Assembly (NCBI GenBank): GCA_020466095.1
Contig: CM035807.1
Span: 65,343,050-65,407,049, forward strand
Source: Chlorops oryzae
Taxonomy: Eukaryota; Arthropoda; Insecta; Diptera; Chloropidae
Length of the DNA stretch: 64,000 nucleotides
Direction: 5' to 3'
The notes below the pieces were generated by a model, which saw only the letters and a list, made by a program, of their open reading frames with translations, searched no databases and was not told the origin of the DNA. Every line of letters starts with the position of its first letter. The stretch's first letter is position 1. The translations under genes and the position numbers were made by a program. This document shows positions 1 to 10,845 of this stretch, piece by piece.

Positions 1-546
1 TCAATATCATCCATTTTCAATGGAATTTGCAGCTGCAAACTTTAGGTTAAAACAAAAGAAGTTTCCTAGATGGGACCTCCACTTAATTTTTTTATAGTTT
101 ATTATTTGGCCGTGAAAGAAGCGTATGTTGTGCAGGCATGGACGTAAAAGTATAGCAAAAGCTTTTACCAATGGAAAGCTCTAGGATCCAGTTAATATTA
201 AAAAGTAAAAAAATTTTTCTAAAATCTTTAGTTTATTTTATTGCAATGAATAATAACATATTTTTTGCATAATATGCAAAAAAAAGTCCCGAGCCGTCAG
301 TCCGAAGAACGTTCGGGTACTCCGCTTCGATGCGGCAAAAAAGCTCGAAATATATTCCTTCACTTTCGGCATCACAAAAATTGTGGCTAGTTTGAAGAAG
401 TCGAAACAATTTTTTTTTTTTACTGTAAAATTAATGGCTGGGAATTGAAATTTTAAAATATTTTTCGTTTGACACAGTGCGTGGGGCCCCTGGGTTAGGG
501 GCCCGGGAGATTTTCACCCCTAAGACCCCCGATAGTTACGCCACTG
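1..546. mobile_element. Right end of a hAT-like element (left end not seen)
   Basis: The sequence just before 546 ends ...GTTACGCCACTG. Read on the other strand it begins CAGTGGCGTAACTA, a terminus typical of hAT non-autonomous elements, followed by the GC-rich GGGGCCC-type tract (482-530) often found inside such ends. No matching left terminus or transposase ORF is visible, so the element either starts before the window or is truncated. No 8-bp target duplication can be tested. The rest is AT-rich with no supported gene. Confidence 0.35.
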
Positions 547-2522
547 TCTGTAAGCAGCAAAAATGTCCCTTAAGAATTTTTTTGTTTTGATTTAAATCAA
601 TTTGCCCCTATTTATTATATTTTAGTTTAGTTTAGTTATTATATTAATTGGTAAAACATGAATGCATGGCATTATTAAATTAATTGCCGTCAAATTTTTA
701 TTTATTTAAGTTAATTTGCTCATATGTTTATATATCACGAAATTTGTTATATACTCAAGTTTTGTATTTGACATTAAATTTATTTAATCTTAAAAAGTTT
801 TATTTTGCCGGGAAAAATCCCAACTATTTATTAATTTTTATATTAAAGCTAAATAAACGCTTGAGAATTCAAATAAATTCCTTCAAACACATATCTACGC
901 TATCTTATTACCCTATTTTTGTCATCAGCACATCCGCTCTCAGTCAAATCACGTTAAAAATGAGCCTTTTTACCTACACACTATACAAACGGCTTGTACA
1001 AACATCACCCAAAATCTAAATTTTTTTATCTACACGCCCATGTACGCGCAAGCACATAAACAGGTACACACTACACAACATGCTTGTATAAACATGGATT
1101 TGTGCAAATGCTTGTATGGTGTATTTGAGCCTTTATGTTGCGAAATATCGATACTCCTATTTTTTTTATCGATATCGATGGAACTCAAATCTCAAGTTCA
1201 ATGGCTGAATGTACACTATTCTAATTGTTCAAATTTCGGCGACGCTCGCCGCCCCTTGACATGTGCCGCCCGGGGCTTTCGCACCGCATCCCCCGCCCTC
1301 CCTTGCTACGCTGCTGACCTATGTAGGTACATATTTCTGAAAATCCAAAATTACCAAAAATAAACAAAAACCACAATCTCCTAGTTAAGTGTGCCAAGAA
1401 GGCGATTTTATATATCCTTACCTTAATGTAGAAAGGCTGTAGTAAGGCAGCTAAAAGTAGCTAGTATTGAGCCAGAGAAAATTTTGGTAGATTGCTGCAA
1501 AATTCGGTAGTTTTTCTATCAAAACTTAAACCTGGTCACTGAGACTAATATGTTACTGTTTCCTGAATTTAAGTCAAGTGTAATAAGATCATTTGCTTGC
1601 AAAAGTAATAAGAAAAAATTGTGCTTCGAAAAGTATGTAGATGTTAGACCCGGTACGATAGAATCGGTAGTGTCAAATCGGACAATACATGCGGTAGATC
1701 TTACGCATATTCGGTAGATGTGGCTACACTGCTTGTCTCTCTGGCCATCGATAACCAGAAGATGAGAAGACAAAGAGAGTGTAAGAGGAAATAAGTAGAA
1801 AAGCGGCCACAATTTGACTCTGGCATTTTTCCTCGTTTGAATTCTCTTATTAAAGATAATATAACCTTTGGTGCGCTCGGTTCGAGCAAAAGTCTTAGAG
1901 GCTCGAAAAAGAATAAAATTGTATAAGTGCTGAAAGCAAAATTTTGAACGTCGTGAAATTTTATTTCCTGACGGAGTTCATTAAGTTTTTCCTCAATCGA
2001 ATTGATTCGATCTCGCGTGATCACTTTGGAGTCCAGTTATTGACCCAGCTCGGAGAGCGAATGTATGTAAGTAGGATGATAGTGAAGCCTCGTGACCATT
2101 ATTTTATCGCTTCATTCTCGGGCAGACAAATCGACCGGCATCCGAAAAGGAATCCATTTCTCTGAATATTCACGACGTGAAGTCGACTCCCTGGGCCCCA
2201 CTGAAAGGCCCAGGCTACATTTCTTTCTGAATTTTCCGGAAACCGAGACACGTGGTTTTAGATCAGTCTGTCGCTCTGGAGGACAAAGTTAAGCTTCCGG
2301 ATTTCTGATAACTCGTGGCTTCTAGCCACGTTCTGAAGTGCTGTTACTCTGAACAAAAACCCCCCCGAAAATTTTGGAGGAAATAACTTAATGTGGATTA
2401 CAATTGGAATATCAATTGTTTTACGTGATTGGTTAAGATAAGTTAAAGTTCGTAGGCGAGGTAATAGCATATTTTTTTGTAGTTTAACGGTCGAGTCTCG
2501 AGAAAAAAAAACATCACTAATA
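547..2522. other. Non-coding stretch with no supported gene
   Basis: AT-rich sequence with short TTTAG runs near 620-645 and a GC-rich island at about 1235-1320. Open frames here are short, overlap on both strands and resemble no family I know. A cluster of GGTAGA-type motifs lies at 1480-1715. Confidence 0.4.
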
Positions 2523-3809
2523 TTAGGTGTAGTAAAAAGAAATCCATTATTTTTCCAATAGATGGCGTTATTTATCTGCATCTCGCGTTGTATAAGTCCG
2601 ATCGTGTTCCGCTAGGGGGCATTAGAAAGATGACAGTTCCTACTAAAAAGCTTTTTTGACACTTTTTTGATTGATTGATTCAGTTTTGTTTGAGAGCTTG
2701 TCAAAGATGGACATCAGCAAAGAGAAAATTCGCTTCATTTTACAGTTTTTCTTCGATAAGGCAGAAAACGCAAGCCAGGCGGCTGAAAATGTGAATAGCG
2801 TTTATGGACATGATACTGTAACAGCCAATCATGCGCAATTTTGGTTTCGTCGATTCCGTTCCGGTAACTTCGATGTCAAGGATGCACCACGCACTGGAAG
2901 GCCAATTGTCGAAAATGTCGATAAAATCATGGAAATTATCGAGTCCGACCGTCATGTTAGCACTGTTTCGATTGCAAAAGAGCTAAAGATTGCACAAAAA
3001 ACCGTTTGGAACCATTTGAATAAGGCTGGATACACAAAGAAGCTCGATGTATGGGTGCCACACGAGTTAACGCAAAAAAACCTCACAGACCGAATTTCCA
3101 TCTGCGAATCGCTGCTGAACCGCAACAAAATCGACCCATTTCTGAAGCGGTTGGTGACTGGTGATGAAAAGTGGGTCACTTACGACAACGTCAAGCGAAA
3201 ACGGTCGTGGTCGAAACACGGTGAACCGGCGGAAACGGTGGCCAAGCCAGGATTGACGGCCAGGAAGGTTTTGCTGTGTGTTTGGTGGGATTGGCAGGGA
3301 ATTATCTACTATGAGCTGCTGCCATACGGCAAAACTCTTAACTCGGAACTCTACTGTCAACAATGGGACCGTCTGAAGGAAGCAATCGCCCATAAGCGGC
3401 CAGCTTTGGCCAATAGGAGAGGAATTGTGTTCCATCAGGACAACGCCAGGCCACACACATCGATAGTGACTCGCCAGAAGCTCCGGGAGTTTGGTTGGGA
3501 GGTTCTTCTGCATCCACCTTATAGTCCGGACCTGGCACCAAGTGATTACCATCTGTTCCTGTCCATGGCGAACAATTTTGCTGGTGAAACATTCGCTTCA
3601 AGAGAGGCTTCTGAAATTCGACTGTCTCAATTTTTTGCTAATAGGAACGAGGGCTTCTATGAGAGAGGCATAATGAAATTACCTTTAAAATGGCAACAAG
3701 TTATCGAACAAAACGGCGCATATTTGACCTAAATCGGGTCATTCTAACTATCTTAAATAAAGCCCTCAATTTAATGCAAAAATAATGGATTTCTTTTTAC
3801 TACACCTAA
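2523..3809 (+). mobile_element. Complete mariner transposon (copy A)
   Basis: A 1287-bp element bounded by perfect 32-bp terminal inverted repeats (2523-2554 and 3778-3809, outer bases TTAGGTGTAGTAAAAAGAAA). A TA duplication sits on each side (2521-2522 and 3810-3811). These are the hallmarks of Tc1/mariner insertions. The internal region carries one uninterrupted transposase frame. Size, TIR length and ORF integrity fit a complete and possibly recently active mariner. Confidence 0.95.
2707..3732 (+). CDS. Mariner transposase, DD34D, intact
   Basis: A 341-residue transposase starting at the ATG at 2707; the open frame extends slightly upstream but without another ATG. The N-terminal third carries the paired helix-turn-helix DNA-binding region and ends near WVPHELT, the mariner linker motif. 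The catalytic domain shows all three acidic residues: D in VTGDEKW, D in FHQDNARPH and D in YSPDLAPSDYH. There are 34 residues between the second and third, giving the DD34D signature. Length matches the family's usual 340-350 residues, with no internal stop. Wording resembles the cecropia/rosa-type mariners often annotated as SETMAR-like in insects, but the subfamily is an inference. The enzyme would cut and paste the element at TA sites in the nucleus. Confidence 0.93.
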   Translation: MDISKEKIRFILQFFFDKAENASQAAENVNSVYGHDTVTANHAQFWFRRFRSGNFDVKDAPRTGRPIVENVDKIMEIIESDRHVSTVSIAKELKIAQKTVWNHLNKAGYTKKLDVWVPHELTQKNLTDRISICESLLNRNKIDPFLKRLVTGDEKWVTYDNVKRKRSWSKHGEPAETVAKPGLTARKVLLCVWWDWQGIIYYELLPYGKTLNSELYCQQWDRLKEAIAHKRPALANRRGIVFHQDNARPHTSIVTRQKLREFGWEVLLHPPYSPDLAPSDYHLFLSMANNFAGETFASREASEIRLSQFFANRNEGFYERGIMKLPLKWQQVIEQNGAYLT

Positions 3810-3811
3810 TA

Positions 3812-4617
3812 CATACAAACTTTTCACATATCTAGCATTCAATATATACATACATATTCCATTAAGGTGGCCTTTTTGGCACAAGTGTTTTTATTCTTTC
3901 TCCTTGTGATTTAAAATCTTGGTATCTATTAAAAACTTACTCGTGCAAAATTTTGTGGCGATTGGGTAATGTTTAGAGTGCGCTCATGGCCCCCGAAGTT
4001 GAGATAAATGTTGTTTTCATAACTTAAAATTTCCATAACTTGAGAAGTGTTGCTGGTAGCTATAGAAAATGTTCCGTGGCCCTTCGTATTTTTTAAAACT
4101 GCATTTTTCGTTCTCATGTCTCAAAGCTCTACCTCAACACATACAAAAATTTTCCTAATACAACCCGGTTTTTAAACGAAAATCGGTTTTTGCATTTTGC
4201 GGGTTAATCTGACCTCTGACAGAAATAATATCTATGACCAGCCCCCCTTAATTTTGTTTCAGCTAACTTTTTTTCTTTGGCTATGAAGCTTTATCTCAAC
4301 AATTTAAGGGACTTACCATAGAAAAATGTAGAAAATTGCGATTTTTGCCCTCCATGGGTGCAATAACAACCCGAGAAAGTTAACAATGAGTGGAAACCTC
4401 TTTTTATGAATAAAGTATCATTTCTCATCATTCAATATGCTGATATATCCTTCATGTTCAAACTAGCTGTCATACAAAATTTCCCATGTTAAAGGTAGCT
4501 GGAATTCGATGAAGGCTACATTGCTCAAAGTTGCCCTTCTGGGAGATGGTTAAATACGTAATAATATATATAATTGCATCAAAAAACATGTCATTATCAT
4601 TAGCGTTTTTAAATGAG
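3812..4617. other. Non-coding stretch with no supported gene
   Basis: AT-rich sequence between the mariner and a DINE-like fragment. I see no ORF with family resemblance, no tRNA-like structure and no clear repeat ends. Confidence 0.4.
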
Positions 4618-5232
4618 TAAGTAATGAGTAAGAACAAGTTCGAGAATGGACCCGATCGGACCATTTTTAGGGGTACCTCCAGTACTAGGGTCTGTTACGA
4701 AAATCACAAAAACTGCTCTAAAATCGAAGTTTTTCATGATATTTTGATGAAATTTGATATTTGAACATGTTCAAAAGCAAGTAATACGGTTTCAAAAAAT
4801 TGGAAAAGTGGGCGCGGCATAAGGGCGTTTTTCAAAAATAGTCTCCTACTCCCGAAATGCCAATGGGACTTGAACAAAAATTGGCACGTATACTTCCTTG
4901 ATAGCCAGTAACGTCCTTCCAAAAAATTTTTTCGATCGGACCATTATTAAGGGTACCTCTAGTACTAGGGTCTGTCACAAAAATTCCAAAAATGCCTCAA
5001 AATCCGACTTTATTGAAATACTTAGAATTTGACCGTATATATAAGGGTCCGATTAGAATTCCAAAAAATTTGAAAAGTGGGCGTGGCAAAAGGGCGGTTT
5101 TCATTTAGAAATTTAACAAAAGTCGGTATATGGGGCTCCTTATGGCCTTAAACACCTCTTGATATTAAAAATCATGTGTCTGTGTCGGGTATTCTATTTT
5201 CAGGCTCGCCTGACTATAACACCCTTACTTGT
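4618..5232 (+). mobile_element. DINE-1/Helentron-like element, 5'-truncated (copy C)
   Basis: The 3' end is a hairpin made of GTCAGGC and GCCTGAC arms (wobbled here as TTCAGGC) at about 5200-5220, followed by TATAACACCCTTACTTGTT. The same end is seen in the copies at 6326 and 17050. Internally, two diverged units share GGTACCTC-AGTACTAGGGTCTGT and a GTGGGCGTGGC motif. The microsatellite and 5' end present in the 6326-7226 copy are missing. No protein is encoded. Confidence 0.7.
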
Positions 5233-6325
5233 TTTATTTCTTTTCGACTAGCGCTTTGTTTTTTTTGCGAGACCGTTTGAATACTTTTATACGTTGGTTT
5301 AAAGGGGAATATAAAAGAAGAAAAAAAAAGGAGAGGATAGAAAGGCAACAACTGGCTGAAATTATTTTTTTTATTAAAGGCCAAAGAAAATTCGCATAAG
5401 TAATTGAAAGAAAAAGAGCAAAAATTAAAATTAAAGTTATCTGACTATTAGACATTTGATTTCGTATGGGATCTTATCAAATAAACTAAGCAAATTTGTA
5501 ACGAAAAAAAAAAACACAATCACAATCAAATAAGAAAAAAGATCGAACTAAGAATTTCTTTAAGTCATACTTTACTTCGTGGATGAACTGCGATAATTCT
5601 TTAAGTTCTTTTTGTCCAGCATTCAACCAATTTTGTGATGGATAGAGTTCTGAGCCAATTGGATAAAGCTATTATTTCGAAAAATTAAAACAGTAGCGTT
5701 GTTATTTGAAAACACCGATTTAAGTAATTACTAAGTATAAGCTAAAAGAAAATGTGTTAATTAAATTTCATTGGTCTGAAATCTGAAATAATACTGGTGT
5801 TCTTTCTACGGGACTCTAACTTACAGCTAAGGGGTCAAGGATGGGAGGGTACAGAGTAGCTCACAAAATCCGATGCTACTAATTTCCTGTCGATATACCG
5901 ATATATCTGTTTGCTCAAAGAGTAGATAGGTTCAGCGTTCCAAACCTAAATTCCGTGTGCAGATTTGTCTGATTGTACTGGGCTTAATAAAAATAATATA
6001 ATATGTAGCGACCCGGTCCTTACTGTAAAAGAAGCCCACATGACTGAAGCAGCCGGAACTGCCAGGCACACGGTACAGTATGGAGAGGATCCGGGACTCT
6101 GAAAGAAAAGAAAAATATATAAGATTTCAGGGGAACAAAGTAAGCATTTAAGCCTGAAACATAACAAGGCAACAACTAACATTTTTTCCAAATTACACTT
6201 TTATCCAATATACCGTCCCAAATTACACCATAATAAAAAAATTAAGGTTTTAAGTTCAGAAATAACGGATATACAATCATTTAAAAAAGAAGCCCTAACT
6301 GATTTCAAACAATTCTTTAAACAAC
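5233..6325. other. Spacer between two inward-facing DINE-like 3' ends
   Basis: About 1.1 kb lying between the hairpin end of a plus-oriented copy (ending 5232) and the hairpin end of a minus-oriented copy (starting 6326). It is mostly AT-rich and non-coding. One short exon-like segment at 6024-6098 is listed separately. Confidence 0.4.
6024..6098 (-). other. Possible small exon with splice-like borders
   Basis: On the minus strand this 75-base block (25 codons) is preceded by a pyrimidine-rich tract ending in CAG and followed by GTAAGG. It is markedly more GC-rich than its surroundings. It is open in more than one frame and matches no protein I know, including later Duox exons, so it may be chance or part of an unknown repeat. 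Confidence 0.2.
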
Positions 6326-7226
6326 AAGTAAGGGTGTTATAGTCAGGCGAGCCTGACAATAGAATACCCGAAACAGACAGGCGTGTTCAAATAATTTTTA
6401 ATATCAAGAGGTGTTTAAGGCCATAAGGGGCCCCATATGTCGACATTTGAAATTTTTATTTAAGAAAACCGCCCCTCTGCCACGCCCCCTTTTCCATTTT
6501 TTTTTTTATTCTAATCAGAGGCTTAAATATACGCTCAAATCCTAAGTTTGATTGAAATATTTCGAAAAAGTCCGATTTGGAGGCAATTTTGGGATTTTTG
6601 TGGCAGAACCTAGTACTGGAGGTACGCTTAATAATGGACCGACAAAAAAAATTTTTTGGGAGGAAGCATAAGTGCCATTTGAATTTCGGGTGCAGAAGAC
6701 AATTTTCGAAAAACGCCCTTCTGCCACGCCCAATTTTTAAATTTTTGGAAATTGTACAACGTGGCTTTAAATATGTTCAACTATCATATTTCATCAATAT
6801 ATATTGAATAACTCCGATTTTAGAGCAGTTTTTGTGACGTTCATAACAGACCCTAGTACTGGAGGTACCCCTTAAAATGGTCCGACAGGGTCCATTCTCG
6901 ATCTTGTTCTTACTCATGTCCCCGTGAGCACGCATACCAAAAATTGTCAAGATAGCTCAACTCCTTCGATAAGAAAACTGTATACAGACAGACAGACGGA
7001 CAGATGGACGGACGGACGGACAGACGGACGGACGGACAGACGGACAGACGGACGGACGGACAGACGGACGGACGGACAGACGGACGGACATGTCTAAATC
7101 GAATCTCCTGGTGACGCTCATCATTTCTATATACATTTTGTATGGTCTATCTCGACTAGTTCTGGGTGTTACACACAACCACACAAACGAAATATACCTT
7201 CGACACAGAGTGTGTCGGGTATAAAA
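6326..7226 (-). mobile_element. DINE-1/Helentron-like element (copy A)
   Basis: Minus-oriented, non-coding element. The 3' hairpin (GTCAGGCGAGCCTGAC) lies at the left end after AAGTAAGGGTGTTATA. The right end is the 5' terminus, reading TTTTATACCCGACACACTCT on the minus strand. A CGGA/CAGA microsatellite lies inside that end. This order (5' subterminal block, microsatellite, internal repeats, 3' hairpin) is the layout of DINE-1/HINE elements, which move with Helentron machinery. Family placement rests on this layout. Confidence 0.75.
6984..7090. repeat. CAGA/CGGA microsatellite
   Basis: A run of about 107 bases made of mixed ACAG and ACGG tetranucleotides, located just inside the 5' end of the DINE-like element, as in Drosophila DINE-1. 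Confidence 0.9.
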
Positions 7227-7390
7227 ATGTGAGATAACAAAAACACTCAAACTCATCAAAATCAGTTGTCCAGTTGTGTACGTAAGGGGAAATTTGATAG
7301 TTCAAACTCCTTCAGAAATACGAGAAAGTAGTCATGATATAAGGTAAGTGCTCCTAAGGTTGGCGTGTACAAAGGAGTCGGCAATCATTT

Positions 7391-8587
7391 TTATACCCAG
7401 CGTAAGCGGGGTATATTAGTTTTGTGCGAATCTTGTAACAGGGAGAACTAAGCTCCGGAGATATAGACATATATATATAGAAATGATCAGGATCAAAAAC
7501 TGAATAGATTTAGACATGTCCGTCTGTCCGTCCGTCCGTCCGTCCGTCCGTCTGTCCGTCTGTCCGTCTGTCCGTCCATCCGTGGTCGGATCTCCTCCGA
7601 AACGGCTGGACCAATCAAGTCGAAATTCGGCACACAGGTATATCGGGATCCGAGTATGATCCTAAGTAAAAATGGGAGACATCCGCCCACTGCCACGCCC
7701 ACAAATGAATATAATGTGTTTTCAGTAAAATGCTTGTAACTTGCGAACCACTCACCACATTCCATTGATATTTGGTGTACTGGTTAAATACGAAAAGGGA
7801 CATATCCTGGAAAAAAATGGACGCCGCCCTCCATGAGCCACGCCCACAAATAAGCCCACAAATAAGGGCTTATCGTAACTTGTGAAGTAAAAGGCGTAGA
7901 AGCTTCAAATTCGCAACATAGGTTGACCAAGGCGAATGAAAGGTGTAGCAACAAAAATTTATGTAGCCCGCCCACTGCCACGCCCACAAATGGAGAATTT
8001 TCGTAACTTCCGAAGTAAAAGGCGTAGAAGCTTCGAATTCGCAACATAGGTTCACCAAGGCGAATGAAAGGTGTAGGAAAAATTTTTTTGTGGCCCGCCC
8101 ACTGCCACGCCCACAAATAAAGATTTTTCGTAACTTCCGAAGTAAAAGGCGTAGAAGCTTCAAATTCGCAACATAGATTCACCAAGGCAAATGAAAGGTG
8201 TAGGAAAAAATTTAATGTGGCCCGCCCACTGCCACGCCAACAAATGAAGATTTTTCGTAAATTCCGAAGTAAAAGGCGTAGAAGCTTCAAATTCGCAACA
8301 TAGGTTCACCAAGGCGAATAAAAAGTGTAGAAAAAAATTTTATGTGGCCCGCCCACTGCCACGCCCACAAATGAAGATTTTTCGTAACTTCCGAAGTAAA
8401 AGGCGTAGAAGCTTCAAATTCGCAACATAGGTTCACCAAGGCGAATGAAAGGTGTAGGGAAAATATTTATGTTGCCCTCCCACTGCCACGCCCACAAATA
8501 GAGAAGAAAAACATAGTGCGCTCATAATGTCGGGACGCTGGGTATTTCAAAGTCGGGCTTGACTGACTTTAGCTTTCTTACTTGTTT
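7391..8587 (+). mobile_element. DINE-1/Helentron-like element, full structure (copy B)
   Basis: Starts with TTATACCCAGCGTAAGCGGG, then a TCCG/TCTG microsatellite (about 7502-7580), internal tandem repeats, and a 3' hairpin (AAAGTCGG-type arms around GCTTGA, near 8550-8570) followed by AGCTTTCTTACTTGTTT. Four relatives with the same ends occur in the window. Long open frames across it arise because the repeat unit keeps one frame open and do not look like a real protein. Confidence 0.8.
7855..8510 (+). repeat. Tandem array, unit about 126 bp, about 5 copies
   Basis: Units begin near GCCCACTGCCACGCCCACAA and recur at about 7981, 8108, 8237, 8362 and 8489, so the period is 125-128 bp. Each carries CCGAAGTAAAAGGCGTAGAA and AACATAGGTTCACCAAGGCG. 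The same unit is found in the copies at 26312, 35781 and 50728. Confidence 0.85.
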
Positions 8588-8763
8588 AATACTCAAATAA
8601 CAAGGAATAACGGTAATTACTCGTATGTATTAAAGTAACAACAAAAAACCATATGCGGACTGTTAGCAAATGTGCTCCTTTTTATAAAAAAGGAATTGTT
8701 GATAGTTCCGAAATTTATCTTATTTAAATGCAAACTTTACATATTAATGAATTTAAATAACTA

Positions 8764-10053
8764 ACAGGTTGGCTGATAAGTCCCCGGTCTGACACATAGT
8801 TGGCGTCGCTAGTATTAAATGCATATTATTTTTATATAGTGGCAACCTTCAAATGATTCGTGTCAAAATTTGACGTCTGTAAGTCAATTAGTTTGTAAGA
8901 TAGAGCGTCTTTTGTGAAGCAACTTTTGTTATTGTGAAAAAAATGGAAAAAAAGGAATTTCGTGTTTTGATAAAATACTGTTTTCTGAAGGGAAAAAATA
9001 CAGTGGAAGCAAAAACTTGGCTTGATAATGCGTTTCCGGACTCTGCCCCAGGAAAATCAACAATAATTGATTGGTATGCAAAATTCAAGCGTGGTGAAAT
9101 GAGCACGGAGGACGGTGAACGCAGTGGACGCCCGAAAGGGGTGGTTACCGACGAAAACATCAAAAAAATTCACAAAATGATTTTGAATGACCGTAAAATG
9201 AAGTTGATCGAGATAGCAGAGGCCTTAAAGATATCAAAGGAACGTGTTGGTCATATCATTCATTAATATTTGGATATGAAAAAGCTCTGTGCAAAATGGG
9301 TGCCGCGCGAGCTCAGATTTGACCAAAAACAACAACGTGTTGATGATTCTGAGCGGTGTTTGCAGCTGTTAACTCGCAATACACCCGAGTTTTTGCGTCG
9401 ATATGTGACAATGGATGAAACATGGCTCTATCACTACACTCCTGAGTCCAATCGACAGTCGGCTGAGTGGACAGCGATCGGTGAACCGTCTCCGAAGCGT
9501 GGAAAGACTCAAAAGTCCGCTGGCAAAGTAATGGCCTCTGTTTTTTGGGATGGGCATGGAATAATTTTTATCGATTATCTTGAGAAGGGAAAAACCATCA
9601 AAACTGACTATTATATGTCGTTATTGGAGCGTTTTAAGGTCGAAATCGCTTCAAAACGGCCCCATATGAAGAAGAAAAAAGTGTTGTTCCACCAAGACAA
9701 CGCACCGTGCCACAAGTCATTGAGAACGATGGCAAAAATTCATGAATTAGGCTTCGAATTGCTTCCCCACCCACCGTATTCTCCAGATCTGGCCCCCAGC
9801 GACTTTTTCTTGTTCTCAGACCTCAAAAGGATGCTCGCAGGGAAAAAATTTGGCTGCAATGAAGAGGTGATCGCCGAAACTGAGGCCTATTTTGAGGCAA
9901 AACCGAAGGAGTACTCCCAAAATGGTATCAAAAAATTGGAAGGTCGTTATAATCGTATCGCTCTGGAAGGGAACTATGTTGAATAATAAAAACGAATTTT
10001 GACAAAAAAATGTGTTTTTCTTTGTTAGACCGGGGACTTATCAGCCAACCTGT
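8764..10053 (+). mobile_element. Himar1-like mariner (irritans subfamily)
   Basis: A 1290-bp element with perfect 27-bp terminal inverted repeats (8764-8790 and 10027-10053, starting ACAGGTTGGCTGATAAGTCC) and TA duplications at 8762-8763 and 10054-10055. The terminal sequence is that of Himar1, first described from the horn fly Haematobia irritans. The internal frame differs from a working transposase by one premature stop and an apparent missing codon near the C terminus. Confidence 0.95.
8943..9986 (+). pseudogene. Himar1-type mariner transposase, one premature stop
   Basis: The frame runs from the ATG at 8943 to the stop at 9984-9986 and would encode 347 residues, interrupted only by TAA at 9264-9266. 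The frame continues unshifted on both sides. The stop follows HIIH, where Himar1 has glutamine, so a CAA to TAA change is the simplest cause. The catalytic residues remain: D in TMDETWL, D in FHQDNAPCH and D in YSPDLAPSDFF (DD34D). The WVPREL linker motif is present. Compared with my memory of Himar1, one residue is missing in the C-terminal NR-IALEG stretch. The protein is almost certainly inactive as it stands, unless the stop is read through. Confidence 0.92.
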
Positions 10054-10055
10054 TA

Positions 10056-10845
10056 CCTTGCACTAATATGAACTGACCCAAGTGTAGCCTTCGATCAGTC
10101 CTTTATGTTGCCAGTACTAGTCCCCTCATAATTCCACTTCTAATGTATTCCACTGACCCTTTTAACAAGGGCCTGTCATTGGAGAGGCAAAACGGCTGAC
10201 CCTAGCTCTGTTTTTTAGGGCCAATTGTCGTAACTTTGTCTGGTTTTAGGATAGTCAGTCGTTCTTAGGCAATTGACTGGCTCATTACTGCAGGATAGTC
10301 ATCAATCAAACAGCGAATTCAAACACGCAAGGGCGGAAGCTTAAGAGCAAAGAAACACTTAATCTGCAGTCTATTGGTGCACTTACCCTGTACGTGAAAT
10401 ATACTTTAAACCCCTCCCGAAATTATTTTCAATGAACACGCCAGAATGTGAATACAGTTTTCCATAAATAGGTACAGTGTTCATTAATCTTGCATATGGT
10501 TTGTGCAAACGCGTCACGAATGCTTTTAAAACCAAAAACTTGATGATTTGTTGAAATGACAAATATTTCACAGTAGCTGACTTTTATGGTTGATTTAATT
10601 GAAAACATCACCCTTTTATGGCACGACTAATTCGTCGCCTTGAAATGATTGACGCTTGTTGTACCTTATTTCTGATGGCAGCTCAAAGATATTGCACCTG
10701 AAACTGGTTACTTTAATTGGGAAAACCTTGATTTTGAATTCCTGATCGAATTTGTGATTGTTGTTAGATTTAATGCGTAATCTTATTAGATTTGACGAAT
10801 TTAATAAGGTTTTTTTGAAAAATTCGTTATTGCATTCAGTGCTGC
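10056..10845. other. Non-coding stretch, no supported gene
   Basis: Between the Himar1-like element and the MITE. Two overlapping minus-strand frames at 10383-10611 are open, with a possible GTAAGTG donor near 10387, but neither resembles a protein family I know. Confidence 0.35.

Noticed and set aside
684..1363. Two frames of about 110 codons
   Set aside because: AT-rich, no family resemblance, no codon pattern or splice context.
3067..3552. 161-codon frame on the minus strand
   Set aside because: Shadow of the intact mariner transposase.
6957..7259. Frame rich in SVRPSVCPSVRPS
   Set aside because: Translation of the CAGA/CGGA microsatellite, not a protein.
7784..8290. Open frame of 168 codons on the minus strand with repeated LRLLLR and FALVNLCCEFEAST words
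   Set aside because: It is an effect of the 126-bp tandem unit in a DINE-like element. The same words appear in all copies at both orientations and with different frame ends.
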